From contig JAFAPC010000120.1 in assembly GCA_019247305.1 (NCBI GenBank), forward strand, positions 1-60,870: DNA of 60,870 bases. Direction: 5' to 3'. The notes under the pieces were generated by a model, which saw only the letters and a program-made list of their open reading frames with translations, searched no databases and had not been told where the DNA came from. The DNA comes from Pseudonocardiales bacterium (GTDB lineage: Bacteria > Actinomycetota > Actinomycetes > Mycobacteriales > Pseudonocardiaceae). A program made the translations under genes and the position numbers. Below are positions 28,028-36,981 of the stretch, in pieces; the first letter of the stretch is position 1; each line of letters begins with the position of its first letter.

Positions 28028-28980
28028 AGGCCCCGCACATCAGCTTGCTTGGCTCGGACGGCCTCGGCGGCCTGTCGCAGCTGCGCGAGCTCGTCGGCGG
28101 TCAGCGGGGTCTCCACCACCCGGTGTACTCCGCCTTGACCCAGCTCAGCGGTGACGCCCAGGTAAACATTGGAGATCCCGTACTCGCCGTCCACCCAGGC
28201 GCAGACCGGCAGCACGGCCCCGGAGTCCTCGTGCACCGCGCGCACCATGCGGGCCACTGCGGCGGAGGGGGCGTAGTAGGCCGACCCGGTCTTGAGCAGC
28301 GCGAGGACCTCGGCGCCACCGTTTCGGGTCCGGGTGACCACTTCTTCGATCTTGTCGGCGGGCAGCAGGTCGGTCAGTGGCGCCCCGTCCACCGTGCACG
28401 CGCTGGGCACCGGAACCATGGTGTCCCCATGCGAGCCCAGCGTCAGGGTGCGCACCGAGGACACCGGGACGCCCAACTCGTCGGCGACGAAGCTGGTGAA
28501 CCGCGCGGTGTCGAGCATCCCGGCCTGGCCCATCACCCGGTGGTAGGGAAACCCAGTGGCGATCTGCGCCAGCGCGGTCATCTCGTCCAGCGGATTGGAC
28601 ACCACGATGACGACCGCGTCCGGGGCGTGCCGGGCCACGTTGTCCGCGACCTGCCGGACGATCCGGGCGTTGACCTCGATCAGGTCCATCCGGCTCATCC
28701 CCGGCTTGCGGGGCAGCCCGGCGGTGATCACGACAATGTCGCTGCTGGCGATCGCCTCATAGCCCGACCCGTCCGCTCCGGTGGTCTGGCCGAGCACCCT
28801 GGTCTCGAAGCCCTCCATCGAGCGGGCCTGGTTCATATCCAGCGCCAAGCCCTCCGGTCTGCCCTCGATGATGTCGGTGAGCACGACGGTCTCGAACAGG
28901 TCGTACTCGGCCAGCCGCTGCGCGGTGGTCGAGCCGTAGAAACCAGCCCCGATGACCGCGACCGTGCCGAAACGTGCCAT
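28024..28980 (-). CDS. mdh: NAD-dependent malate dehydrogenase (LDH-like type)
   Basis: 318 residues. Converts malate to oxaloacetate. Nucleotide-binding V-A-V-I-G-A-G-F-Y-G-S-T near 7-18, then A-G-L-P-R-K-P-G-M-S-R-M-D (Arg at the substrate-specificity loop, as in malate enzymes), S-N-P-L-D-E-M-T and the catalytic His in G-S-H-G-D-T-M-V-P. AGGAGGATTGATCACGC precedes the ATG. It forms a cluster with icd. Confidence 0.94.
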   Translation of the reverse strand: MARFGTVAVIGAGFYGSTTAQRLAEYDLFETVVLTDIIEGRPEGLALDMNQARSMEGFETRVLGQTTGADGSGYEAIASSDIVVITAGLPRKPGMSRMDLIEVNARIVRQVADNVARHAPDAVVIVVSNPLDEMTALAQIATGFPYHRVMGQAGMLDTARFTSFVADELGVPVSSVRTLTLGSHGDTMVPVPSACTVDGAPLTDLLPADKIEEVVTRTRNGGAEVLALLKTGSAYYAPSAAVARMVRAVHEDSGAVLPVCAWVDGEYGISNVYLGVTAELGQGGVHRVVETPLTADELAQLRQAAEAVRAKQADVRGL

Positions 28981-29040
28981 GCGTGATCAATCCTCCTGTA
29001 CGCAATCGTCGCTGAACGTCATATCTCGGACATCTGAGAC

Positions 29041-29328
29041 TCAGCCTACGGCCAGCGGTCCCCCGGTGATCGTCAGCGCCACGTAGAGCATCAGCAGCCC
29101 GAACATGCCGTAGGTGAGCACATCCAGGGAGCGACGACGGATCCCGAGCAACCCGGTCCGCTCGGGGGGCAGCACCGCCCGCAACCCCGCGGCGAGCAGC
29201 AGCGCCGCACCGATGATCACAGTACCTTGCCGCCAGTGGTACTGCGCGATGCGCACCATGCCCACCGCGACCATGGCCAGCACCAGGCTGAACGTCAGCT
29301 GAGGCCGCGGGCTGGTCCGCTTGGTCAT
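29041..29328 (-). CDS. DUF3017-family membrane protein
   Basis: 95 residues from ATG 29328. Three hydrophobic segments follow a basic N-terminus (T-K-R-T-S-P-R-P-Q). Length, topology and the P-P-E-R-T-G-L-L-G-I-R-R-R-S loop fit the DUF3017 family, in M. tuberculosis encoded by Rv3355c next to folD (from memory). Function unknown. Longer frames upstream are not credible. Confidence 0.75.
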   Translation of the reverse strand: MTKRTSPRPQLTFSLVLAMVAVGMVRIAQYHWRQGTVIIGAALLLAAGLRAVLPPERTGLLGIRRRSLDVLTYGMFGLLMLYVALTITGGPLAVG

Positions 29329-29413
29329 GGTGGGCTCACGGGAGCATCCTCGCACCCGGGGCTTTCCTGCCTCGACGCCTGGGTGCAGCGCCTGGGTGCA
29401 GGCGGGCCTGGGG

Positions 29414-30028
29414 TCAGGCTCCCAAATCCACCCGCAGCCCGTTGGCCACGGCGAAGCGGACCGCGGTGTCCACGTCGATCCGGGCACCGCTTAGCCGCGC
29501 CTGCACCAGAGCGTCGGCGTCCAGCCGGGCCCCGCGCAGGTCGGCGCCCTCCAGCCGGGCGCCCAGCAGCCGGGCGCCGGTCAGGTCGGCCCCGGAGAGA
29601 TCAGCGCCCCGCAGATCGGCCCGCACCAGGTTCGCCTCGGTCAGCCGCAACCCGGCGAGCACGGTCTCCCGGAGATCGGCGTGGCCCAGCGCGACCAGGC
29701 GCAGGTCGACCTCGCGCAGCGTCCACGGCCGCAGCCGGCAGTCGCTGAGCGTGCTGCCCAGCAGCGAGCAGCTCTCCAGCACCGAGTCGGCCAGCGTGGT
29801 GCGCTGGAAGGTGCAGGTGTGGAAGGCCGTCGCGCGGTGCTCGGAGCCGCCCAGATCGGCGCTGGTGAAGTCACAGTCGGCGAACCGGCAGCCCCGGGTG
29901 CGCAACCCGCGCAGGTCAGCGTCGGTGAACCGGCAGCTCACGAAGCAGCGCCCCGCCCACTCCTGCCCGGCGAACACCGCATCACTGAAATCCTCACCGG
30001 TGACGTCCTCGTCAACCGTCTCGCCCAC
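29414..30028 (-). CDS. Pentapeptide-repeat protein
   Basis: 204 residues from GTG 30028 (V-G-E-T-V-D-E-D). About 30 tandem pentapeptides of A(D/N)LxG type (A-D-L-R-G, A-D-L-S-G, A-R-L-L-G) form a right-handed quadrilateral beta-helix. Some family members mimic DNA and protect gyrase from quinolones; others are uncharacterised, so no specific role is claimed. The reading frame runs upstream into the palindrome at 30076, which is not coding. Confidence 0.85.
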   Translation of the reverse strand: MGETVDEDVTGEDFSDAVFAGQEWAGRCFVSCRFTDADLRGLRTRGCRFADCDFTSADLGGSEHRATAFHTCTFQRTTLADSVLESCSLLGSTLSDCRLRPWTLREVDLRLVALGHADLRETVLAGLRLTEANLVRADLRGADLSGADLTGARLLGARLEGADLRGARLDADALVQARLSGARIDVDTAVRFAVANGLRVDLGA

Positions 30029-30075
30029 ACCCCCTACCCTGCCAGCCCCCCATAATCCGGTTCCGCTGACCCACC

Positions 30076-30140
30076 ATGATCGCTGTTTGGGTGCCAAAAC
30101 CGACAGGATGTGTCGGTTTTGGCACCCAAACAGCGATCAT
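30076..30140. repeat. Perfect 30-bp inverted repeat, family C copy 1
   Basis: Perfect 30-base arms (30076-30105 and 30111-30140) are separated by the loop GGATG. The core is TTTGGGTGCCAAAACCGACA. The copy at 42941-43003 has the same loop and core, with one position changed in both arms (CGCTG versus CACTG) so pairing is kept. Confidence 0.95.
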
Positions 30141-30496
30141 GTGTGCGGCCCGCAGGAGAACCACGGCCAGGCTCGTCCGATCCTCTCCGCGCCCCGACCC
30201 GACGAGACCACCCTGACCGCCCAGCGCATCGCCCAACACCGCCACCTGCTGATCACCCAGACCGGCGGCCCGGCCCGACTCGTGCACCTTGACTCCGCGT
30301 AACCGCATGAGCACACCGGATAGACTGCATAAACGGGCATTCCGGGTGCCCGTCAGGGTGGTGACGGCCAGCCGTCGCGTTCGTGCCGGTCAGGCGGTTG
30401 TGAGCGGTCCGGGAAGAACGATTATGTCAGATCCGGCGTCCTCTCCGGTAACACTCCGTAATTACTCTCCTCGTTGTCATGTCTTGCCAGGTGACC
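30141..30496. other. Gene-free stretch at a composition boundary
   Basis: The high-GC part up to about 30300 contains a short plus-strand frame ending L-L-I-T-Q-T-G-G-P-A-R-L-V-H-L without a start; it may be a gene remnant but is not recognised. From about 30420 the GC content drops, marking entry into the low-GC island. Confidence 0.4.
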
Positions 30497-31672
30497 TTAG
30501 GCCATCCCTTCAAGTAACGTACAGAACTTATCGACTTCTCCTTCGGTATTGTAATAATGCACGGAGGCGCGGAGGACACTAGTCAGATTGCGCGCTTCCA
30601 TGTCAACGCAGGCTGTACTCTCTGAACAAACCCACACGTTCACATTTTGCGCCGCAAGTTTTTCACGAATCTTAGCCGGGTCCCGACCGTCCACTGCCAA
30701 AGAAACAATTCCGCACAGTTCATCCCCTTGGTCAACGACTTCTACAGATGCAAGAGTTGCCAGGTTTCGACGAAGCCTGTTGGCGAGCTTTTTGGTCCGC
30801 TCCCATGTCCTTTTAATTCCCCATTCTAATGCATAGTCAATTGCGACACCTAGTCCGATCTTTGCTGCGACGTTGGTTTCCCAGGTCTCGAACCGACGCG
30901 CGTCGGCGGCGATTTCATAACATGCTCCCTTTAACCATCGAGCACCGTCCAAGCTGATCTGCGGAACGTCGATCCGACGCAATGCATCAACTTTCGCATA
31001 GAGAAATCCGGTACCGCGTGGTCCGCGAAGGTATTTCCGGCCGCACCCAGAAAGGAAGTCGCAGTGGATTTTGTTGACATCGATGGGTAACTGTCCAACT
31101 GACTGGCAGGCGTCTACTATGTAAAGAATGCCCGTTTCTTTCGTCACGGCGCCGATCTCGGCGATAGGGTTAACAAGGCCGCTGTTGCTTGGGACATGGG
31201 TCATTACGATGACCTTTACTCGTTCGTCCAGCATGTCACGTAGCGCCGCCACATCAACTTGTCCCGAATCGTTATTTGGAATGATTTCAATTGATGCGCC
31301 GGTACGTTGAGCGACGTGTAACAGCGAAAGATAGTTGCTCCCGTATTCCACCGAAGAAGCCAGGATACGATCGCCCGATGTTAACGGTATGGCGTAAAAA
31401 GCCATACTCCACGCCCGCGAAGCGCTGTCTGTTACCGCAATCTCCCGTGGAGTACAACCGAGCAGGCGAGCCGCAGCGTCATAGGTGTTCGCGAGGGCAT
31501 CCTGAGCACGTTCACCCGCCTCATACGCACCGATCTGTGCTTCCAAATTTAGGTGGTCAATCATCGCATTCACGACTCGCTCGGGACTCAAGGCTGCGCC
31601 AGCGTTATTGAAATGCAGCATTCGCGCCGCTCCGGGCGTTTCCCCGCGCGCTCGGGCGACATCGAGTTCCAT
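30497..31672 (-). CDS. Class V aminotransferase-fold PLP enzyme (cysteine desulfurase/C-S lyase-like)
   Basis: 391 residues. The N-terminus H-F-N-N-A-G-A-A-L-S-P, the cofactor D-A-C-Q-S-V-G-Q and the probable PLP lysine in G-C-G-R-K-Y-L-R-G-P-R-G place it with class V enzymes such as EgtE-like C-S lyases and isopenicillin N epimerase-like proteins. GGAGGAGAAGGA precedes the ATG. It lies 42 bp after the GCS2-like gene and shares its low GC content (near 50%), so the two were probably acquired together. A role in cleaving a cysteine adduct made by the partner is inference. Confidence 0.85.
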   Translation of the reverse strand: MELDVARARGETPGAARMLHFNNAGAALSPERVVNAMIDHLNLEAQIGAYEAGERAQDALANTYDAAARLLGCTPREIAVTDSASRAWSMAFYAIPLTSGDRILASSVEYGSNYLSLLHVAQRTGASIEIIPNNDSGQVDVAALRDMLDERVKVIVMTHVPSNSGLVNPIAEIGAVTKETGILYIVDACQSVGQLPIDVNKIHCDFLSGCGRKYLRGPRGTGFLYAKVDALRRIDVPQISLDGARWLKGACYEIAADARRFETWETNVAAKIGLGVAIDYALEWGIKRTWERTKKLANRLRRNLATLASVEVVDQGDELCGIVSLAVDGRDPAKIREKLAAQNVNVWVCSESTACVDMEARNLTSVLRASVHYYNTEGEVDKFCTLLEGMA

Positions 31673-31714
31673 TCCTTCTCCTCCAAGCTTCGAGTTTTGT
31701 CCAATAGTAACTGG

Positions 31715-33385
31715 TTAGGTCCTGTGGGAGAGATTCAAAGGAACTCGAAGCTTTTCGATCAACTCAGCCACCGCGTCGATGTGGGCCATGCCTCGATCTG
31801 TTCGATGCTGTACAAAACCAAGTTGTATCTCCGCTGGTGCTTTCCCGCGACGCAGAACCCGATCGATGGCGTCACCCACAAGGGAAAGCTCCTGCTGAGC
31901 GAGGTGGCGTGCTGCGACTTCCCACACGTGCTGAGCAAGCTCACGAATGTTTACATTCCTGACCACGGCCGCAAAGCCGTATCCCGGGCCGATGCTATTA
32001 GTCAAGTGGGGTAAGGTAACGGTGAGTTCGTTCCAACTCAGCCCACTAGCTTCAAGGATCTGCCATATCTCCTTGTGGGCGCGAAGAACGGCAGTTTGTA
32101 AGACGAAGGGGGTCGCAATCATTGACCATCCAGCCTCGGTCCATAACGGTGCAGGCAACGCCGTTGCCGAGGCCCTGCCCTCGATGCACAGTGCGCCTTT
32201 GCCGGCTTCTTCGATGCCAGCAAGGGCGAACATCTCTGTGAGCGCTACATCATCACCTCGGCGAACCGCCTGTGCGAACAATCTCGGGTTAACTCGTTCT
32301 GGATATGGAGCGAGGACGCGTAGCCGACCGCCAGTGGCCGGCCAATAGAACCAGTCGCCACCGTTGCACATATGAGCGAATTGTGGCTCTATCCAGCGAA
32401 CCCTGCCGTCCAGGCCAACAACCCGGCACTGATCACATTCAAGAAAATCGAGGATGCTCCAGTCAGGTAAATCATCAGGCGGTATCACCGCAAGGGGGTG
32501 ATCCCAAGCGCCCCCGCCAGCTTCAACGTCTGGCACAGCTAGTGGGCAAAATGACATTACCCAGCTGAAATAGTCAGCCAAACCCTTCGGCTGTTCGGGT
32601 AGTGGGCGCCCAACAAGGAGGTCTCGCGGGCATCGGCTTGGCGCAAGAAAGCGGTCCCAGGTGGTTAAACGAACGTCACGAGCCAAAGCGAGACCATGAC
32701 GAAACGGTCCATTCGCTGTTAGCAAATTGAACATCCATCCCAGCGCATGGATGACAGCGAGATGCGATCCAGCCGACTCTGGATCGGTACGAGTCCACAC
32801 GTGTATACCGGCGGACAGACTGTGGACACGATGGTCAAAGCCACGGCCACGCTCGGGTTGGTCGGGCCAGGCTGCGGCGAGCATTGCCCGCTCGCCTGTA
32901 GTCAGATCATTTGTGGGACCTTGACGGGTACCCCGGAAAAGTCGGTAGATTGGTTTATTTACCACATAACGGTAGGCGTATTCTTCGGTATCAGAAGGAT
33001 GGTAAGCGGTAGCAAGGAGCGAGAGCCCATGGCGACTCAAAACATGGTTTAACGTCGATATGGCTAACCGCGCGGAGTGAACCACCGCTGGTAACGTGTC
33101 GTATACTCCCAAATTGAGTTCTGGGGTGCTTCTGGGTACGTCCCAGCTCACTTGCGGTGTACAAGCATACAGGTCTAGCTCGCCTCGTAGATGCGTCTCT
33201 TCTGCAATGGCCGAAACTGCCTTATTTCGCAGCTCGGGTGTCATGGGTCCCAGATGGCCATCAGCGTCAATAACTAGTGCCTCCACCTCACCCCCGAAGG
33301 TTGCCGGCGGCAAGGCGTCGACTTCAGTGGTAGACTTTTGCGATGAAACAAACCGTCCACCCTCGGAAATACCCGCAGCGGCCAT
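31715..33385 (-). CDS. GCS2-type glutamate-cysteine ligase-like carboxylate-amine ligase
   Basis: 556 residues. GCS2-fold features: G-G-E-V-E-A-L-V-I-D near 30, G-E-L-D-L-Y-A-C-T-P-Q, S-L-L-A-T-A-Y-H-P-S-D, S-A-G-I-H-V-W-T and L-T-A-N-G-P-F-R-H-G. The fold makes gamma-glutamyl or related amide bonds using ATP; EgtA is the well-known actinobacterial example. This protein is longer than a typical EgtA (about 430) and has D-E-C-D-Q-C-R-V in an unusual insert with nearby Cys. Low-GC composition and pairing with a class V PLP enzyme suggest a sulfur-transfer or ergothioneine-like pathway gained by transfer (inference). Confidence 0.78.
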   Translation of the reverse strand: MAAAGISEGGRFVSSQKSTTEVDALPPATFGGEVEALVIDADGHLGPMTPELRNKAVSAIAEETHLRGELDLYACTPQVSWDVPRSTPELNLGVYDTLPAVVHSARLAISTLNHVLSRHGLSLLATAYHPSDTEEYAYRYVVNKPIYRLFRGTRQGPTNDLTTGERAMLAAAWPDQPERGRGFDHRVHSLSAGIHVWTRTDPESAGSHLAVIHALGWMFNLLTANGPFRHGLALARDVRLTTWDRFLAPSRCPRDLLVGRPLPEQPKGLADYFSWVMSFCPLAVPDVEAGGGAWDHPLAVIPPDDLPDWSILDFLECDQCRVVGLDGRVRWIEPQFAHMCNGGDWFYWPATGGRLRVLAPYPERVNPRLFAQAVRRGDDVALTEMFALAGIEEAGKGALCIEGRASATALPAPLWTEAGWSMIATPFVLQTAVLRAHKEIWQILEASGLSWNELTVTLPHLTNSIGPGYGFAAVVRNVNIRELAQHVWEVAARHLAQQELSLVGDAIDRVLRRGKAPAEIQLGFVQHRTDRGMAHIDAVAELIEKLRVPLNLSHRT

Positions 33386-33677
33386 TCATAAACCTCGCTT
33401 TGGTGAGTCTTTAGGTCTTCACGACCGTACCATCGCTGTGACGGTTGTGGGTCTCGTGCGATTCTTCTTCACATCCGTTTCCCTAGAGCTCGACGGTTAT
33501 CAGTCGATCTGGCAGCTCGAGCTGTTCACCAATTTAGTTCACTACCGCGCCGCGGTGCCAACACCAGCGAACCTTGCAAGAGTGGGATGGCGCCACAGCG
33601 GGATCAGCATGACATAGGCCGCGTAGTTAGCCAACTCCGGCAAGGGACCAGACGTGACGACGGCCAGGTTCAGAGTT

Positions 33678-34150
33678 CTAAGCCTGAATCCGCGGATCAG
33701 CTGCCGGTGTGATCTTGATTTTTAAGATCATTTCTCGTTGATCTTTTCCTGGTCGCTGAGCGTGGCTGATCCGCTGGTCTGCCCAGTTTTTCCACTGATC
33801 AGGTTGTTCGGGCCGGGTGCCGGCAGGGGTGGGGGTCAGGCGAGGGCTGGTGGGCTGTGGCCGATCGTGTTGTCCCATAGCTGTAGCCATGCCAACGCCC
33901 AGGGCCAGCGGGTGGGCAAATGCAGGATGGGTCAGCGCGCCGGTCGAGCCAGTCGGGCTGGCACGGCGATGATCCGTCATCGCAGGGGCGCACCGCGGGC
34001 TCGCGCGTAGAAGGTTCCGGCGAGCGTGCCGGCCGCGCGCAGCAGGTTGTGGGCGATCGCCGCGCACAGCGCCCAGGCGGAGTTGGCGCCGAAGTGCCCG
34101 GAGGGCAGCTGCGCCAGCGGTCCGTCGATCAGGTCGGCGAATACCGTTCC
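33678..34150 (-). pseudogene. C-terminal remnant of an IS1380-family transposase
   Basis: The minus strand from about 34147 reads D-L-I-D-G-P-L-A-Q-L-P-S-G-H-F, then A-I-A-H-N-L-L-R-A-A-G-T-L-A, then, after an in-frame TGA, V-P-A-R-L-A-R-P-A-R, another TGA, and L-H-L-P-T-R-W-P-W. These are typical of the C-terminal third of IS1380 transposases. Two stops and loss of the N-terminus make it inactive. Its tail ends at 33678. Confidence 0.8.
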
Positions 34151-34234
34151 TCTCCGCGCCCCGGTCCCTCGGTGGTCAGCTGGCCGACGTCTCCATGATC
34201 CGGGAGTGGCTGAGACGTGACCACTCGGGGCGGG

Positions 34235-34477
34235 TTAGGGGGTCAGGGTGGTGAGGAAGGCGTGCCAGGCGGTGGGGGGGATGGCGAGGGTGGGGCCGGC
34301 GGGGTCTTTGGAGTCGCGCACCAGGATGCCCGCCGGGGCGGGCGCGACCTCGACGCAGGTCGCGCTGCCGTGGGTGTAGCTGCTGGTGTGCCAGCCGACC
34401 TCGACGCATGCGGCGGCGCCCTGGGTGTAGCTGCTGGTGCGCCACACGATGCGGTCCGGCTCAAGCGCGCTCATCAT
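34235..34477 (-). CDS. DUF397-domain protein with an internally duplicated motif
   Basis: 80 residues (ATG 34477 or 34474). DUF397 proteins are small partners of XRE/DUF5753 regulators in actinomycetes. The motif W-R-T-S-S-Y-T-Q-G-A-A-A-C-V-E-V occurs twice in tandem (second copy W-H-T-S-S-Y-T-H-G), followed once by V-R-D-S-K-D-P and the C-terminal W-H-A-F-L. Normal members have one copy. Its start overlaps the 3' end of the regulator gene by 14-17 bases. Confidence 0.88.
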   Translation of the reverse strand: MMSALEPDRIVWRTSSYTQGAAACVEVGWHTSSYTHGSATCVEVAPAPAGILVRDSKDPAGPTLAIPPTAWHAFLTTLTP

Positions 34478-35336
34478 GGTCCTCTCGATTCGCGGCGAAC
34501 CTGCTCGCCAGGGCGGCAATCAGCCTTCTGGATTGTCCCGCACTCAGCGCGGTCTGCGCTAGGACCGCCAGGATGCTCTGGTAGGTGGCGATCTCCTCGG
34601 GCCGTTCCAGGAACAGGCAGGCGGTCTCGCTCTCCAGGTAGACCACCGGGTTGAACTCGGCGAACTCCATCAGTATGAACGCCCCGGCCACGCCGGGGTG
34701 CCCCCCGCGCCCGGCGGGCACCACCCGCACACTCAGGTAGGAGCGCGCCGACATCCGCACCAGGTGTGCCAGCTGCTCGGCCATTACCGCGGGCCCACCG
34801 ACCGGCAGCCGCAGCGCGAACTCGTGCAGGTAGAAGGTGAAGACGGCGCGGCGGTCCCGGTTGAACAGGCTCTGGCGGCCCAGCCGGGCGGTCACCCGAC
34901 CGTCAATCTCACCCGGCGGAACGATGCCGGTCTCCTGGAGCAGCGCGTGGGCGTACTCGGCGGTCTGCAGCAGCCCGGGCACCACCATAGGCTGGAAGTC
35001 ACTAATCGACACCGCCTTGTTCTCATGGTCGATCAGCGTGCGAAGCTGCTTGGGCAGCCGGGTGCCGTAGAGCTGCAACCAGCCCGGGGCGTCCTGCTCG
35101 CGGCACAGCGCGAGCAGCCGGTCCCGCTCGGGGCCGTGCACCTGGCAGATCGCGAGGAACCCGGCGATGTCCGCCTCACTGGTGCCGCGTTTACCGGACA
35201 GCAGCATCGAGATCATACTGGGTGACATATCGAGTACCCGGGCGACCTCTTTACCGGTCAGCCCGGCCTGCTCCAGGGCCTGGCGCAGGCCATCACCCAA
35301 TTCCCGTCCGCGGATCGTCGGCTCCCGATGTGACAT
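34461..35336 (-). CDS. XRE-family regulator with C-terminal DUF5753
   Basis: 291 residues from ATG 35336, which follows GGGAGGTG. The N-terminal helix-turn-helix (L-T-G-K-E-V-A-R-V-L-D-M-S-P-S-M-I-S) near 20-75 is followed by a DUF5753 region (V-P-G-L-L-Q-T-A-E-Y-A, P-E-E-I-A-T-Y). This pair with DUF397 (BldB/WhiJ-type partner systems) controls development or secondary metabolism in Streptomyces. The targets here are unknown. Confidence 0.9.
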   Translation of the reverse strand: MSHREPTIRGRELGDGLRQALEQAGLTGKEVARVLDMSPSMISMLLSGKRGTSEADIAGFLAICQVHGPERDRLLALCREQDAPGWLQLYGTRLPKQLRTLIDHENKAVSISDFQPMVVPGLLQTAEYAHALLQETGIVPPGEIDGRVTARLGRQSLFNRDRRAVFTFYLHEFALRLPVGGPAVMAEQLAHLVRMSARSYLSVRVVPAGRGGHPGVAGAFILMEFAEFNPVVYLESETACLFLERPEEIATYQSILAVLAQTALSAGQSRRLIAALASRFAANREDHDERA

Positions 35337-35423
35337 GGTGACACCTCCCGGCGGGAGATCATAGACCACAGTCGATCAGCCCAGCCAGCATTCACCAATG
35401 GTCAATATAGTGCCTGACCAGCG

Positions 35424-36794
35424 TTAGGGAAGAAACACGGGGTGGAACCGCCCGGTGCCGGCGACGTTCACCTTGCTGTCCCGGGAACTGCGCGCTCGCG
35501 CGCCAGCCACCGTGCCCTGAGCGACCACCACGGCGAGATCGTGATGAATCCCCGGGTGCCCGCCGAGGGTCCACGCGGTGGGCAGGGTCGGCGTGGCCAC
35601 GTATTCCTGAACCAGCCAGTTGTCCTGCGCGCCGCGGGCGATGGTGGCCTCCCATTCCCCCCGCGAGGCCGCGTCAAGACCGATGAAAACCCCGCGCCCG
35701 CGGGTGTCCAAAGGGTGCTTGACAACGTAGCGCTGCCGGTCACGAGAGATGACGGAAAGCATGGCATCACTGCACATTGCCAGATTTCGCGACCACGGTA
35801 TCGCGTCCCTTACAGACTCGTAGTCCGCGGGCTCAAACAGGTCGGCGTAATCGGGGTCAGACAGCACCGCCAGGCACAGTTTATTGTCGCCCACCCACCG
35901 GCTGCGCTGCCCGTTCGGCACGAACAAGGCACCGCTGAGCACGCTGGTGATGTAGTCATCCAGGTGTGGCCGCATCTGGAGAAAATCTTGCATCCCGACC
36001 TTCTGATAGCCGACCTCAAACTGCCGGCCGTGAGCGGTGGCGGTGCGGCCGTCGAAGGACACGTCGCGGGGGCTGGCCTCGAACACGTCGATACCGTGGC
36101 GCCGCAGCACGCCCGCGTACTCGTCAAGCTCCAGTCTGTTGCCGCCATCCGTGCGGAACAGGCCGACAGTGCTCATGCAGCGTTGCCCCGCGGCCTCACG
36201 CAGCCAGTCAAACAGCCAGTCTTCGTTCTCCAGTGGATTTACCCGCAAGGATGCCTTGTGCTGGTCCTCCAGCACGTCGCGCCACGCGCGTGAGGTAATA
36301 CCGGCGAAGAGCAGCCCGCCGGGGCAGTTGGCGTTCGTCTCGATGATAGTGAGGGAACCGTCAATTCGGGGCAGGAAATCAATGCGCATGAGATGAACCT
36401 GCGGGTCTGCGACGTCCTCGGAGCGGCGGAGGTCGTCGGTCAGCGCGCGGGGGGTCGCCAAGATTTTCCGGATCCGGGTGTCCTTCGCGTGGAGGTCCAC
36501 AATCCGGGTAATGAGGCGATGATAGGCCTCGGCCAGGGCGCGCACTGCGGAGCCGGCGCGATCGGTGAGTTTCAGGGGGACCCCGACGGGCAGCGGTTTG
36601 TGCTGGTCGTAGCGGAGCGTCGCCTCCAGCGAGGCGACGAGCTGATGCGCCATTCCGTTGCGGACCAGGGGCTCGATCGCCTCACGCATCCAGCCTGCGT
36701 CCCAGCCAATCCACGGAGGCGGGCTGTTGTTCTGGCAGGCCACCGGATCAGCTCCAGCAGCCGGTTGAACGCGCGCAGCAGCGTCTCGCTCCAC
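35424..36794 (-). CDS. ATP-grasp-like enzyme, probably with an N-terminal frameshift
   Basis: 456 codons are open. The core carries I-E-T-N-A-N-C-P-G-G and R-Y-V-V-K-H-P-L-D-T-R-G-R-G-V-F-I-G-L-D, followed by L-V-Q-E-Y-V-A-T-P, consistent with an ATP-grasp or glutathionylspermidine-synthase-like ligase. The first about 20 codons are unlike protein, whereas an overlapping frame (from TTG 36829) reads F-V-F-T-C-E-G-R-Y-P-R-W-S-E-T-L-L-R-A-F, which looks like the genuine N-terminus. A one-base frameshift near 36740 would join them. An internal ATG at 36689 is an alternative start. The substrate is unknown. Confidence 0.65.
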   Translation of the reverse strand: MERDAAARVQPAAGADPVACQNNSPPPWIGWDAGWMREAIEPLVRNGMAHQLVASLEATLRYDQHKPLPVGVPLKLTDRAGSAVRALAEAYHRLITRIVDLHAKDTRIRKILATPRALTDDLRRSEDVADPQVHLMRIDFLPRIDGSLTIIETNANCPGGLLFAGITSRAWRDVLEDQHKASLRVNPLENEDWLFDWLREAAGQRCMSTVGLFRTDGGNRLELDEYAGVLRRHGIDVFEASPRDVSFDGRTATAHGRQFEVGYQKVGMQDFLQMRPHLDDYITSVLSGALFVPNGQRSRWVGDNKLCLAVLSDPDYADLFEPADYESVRDAIPWSRNLAMCSDAMLSVISRDRQRYVVKHPLDTRGRGVFIGLDAASRGEWEATIARGAQDNWLVQEYVATPTLPTAWTLGGHPGIHHDLAVVVAQGTVAGARARSSRDSKVNVAGTGRFHPVFLP

Positions 36795-36981
36795 CGGGGG
36801 TAGCGCCCTTCACACGTGAACACGAACAAGCGTCTGTGCTGGCCCGAGCACGCCGCAGTGCTGACGCGACGGCTCGGCGCCCGAGTCGGCGCAGTGTACC
36901 TGCCCGTAACAACGGCCAGCGGTGCAAGGTGGATTGATCCAAATCGCGGGGCGCGACGGTACCCGGCAGACTGACGCTAGA

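Noticed and set aside
27886..28986. Long plus-strand frame opposite mdh
   Set aside because: Shadow of the malate dehydrogenase gene.
30141..30302. Small plus-strand frame ending L-V-H-L-D-S-A as a gene
   Set aside because: No start codon with a ribosome-binding site and no recognised domain; it may be a remnant only.
35424..36794. Linking this ATP-grasp gene with the graspetide-like locus at 3.5-8.3 kb
   Set aside because: The two are 28 kb apart and the proteins belong to different ATP-grasp subgroups by motif order; no shared substrate motif was seen.
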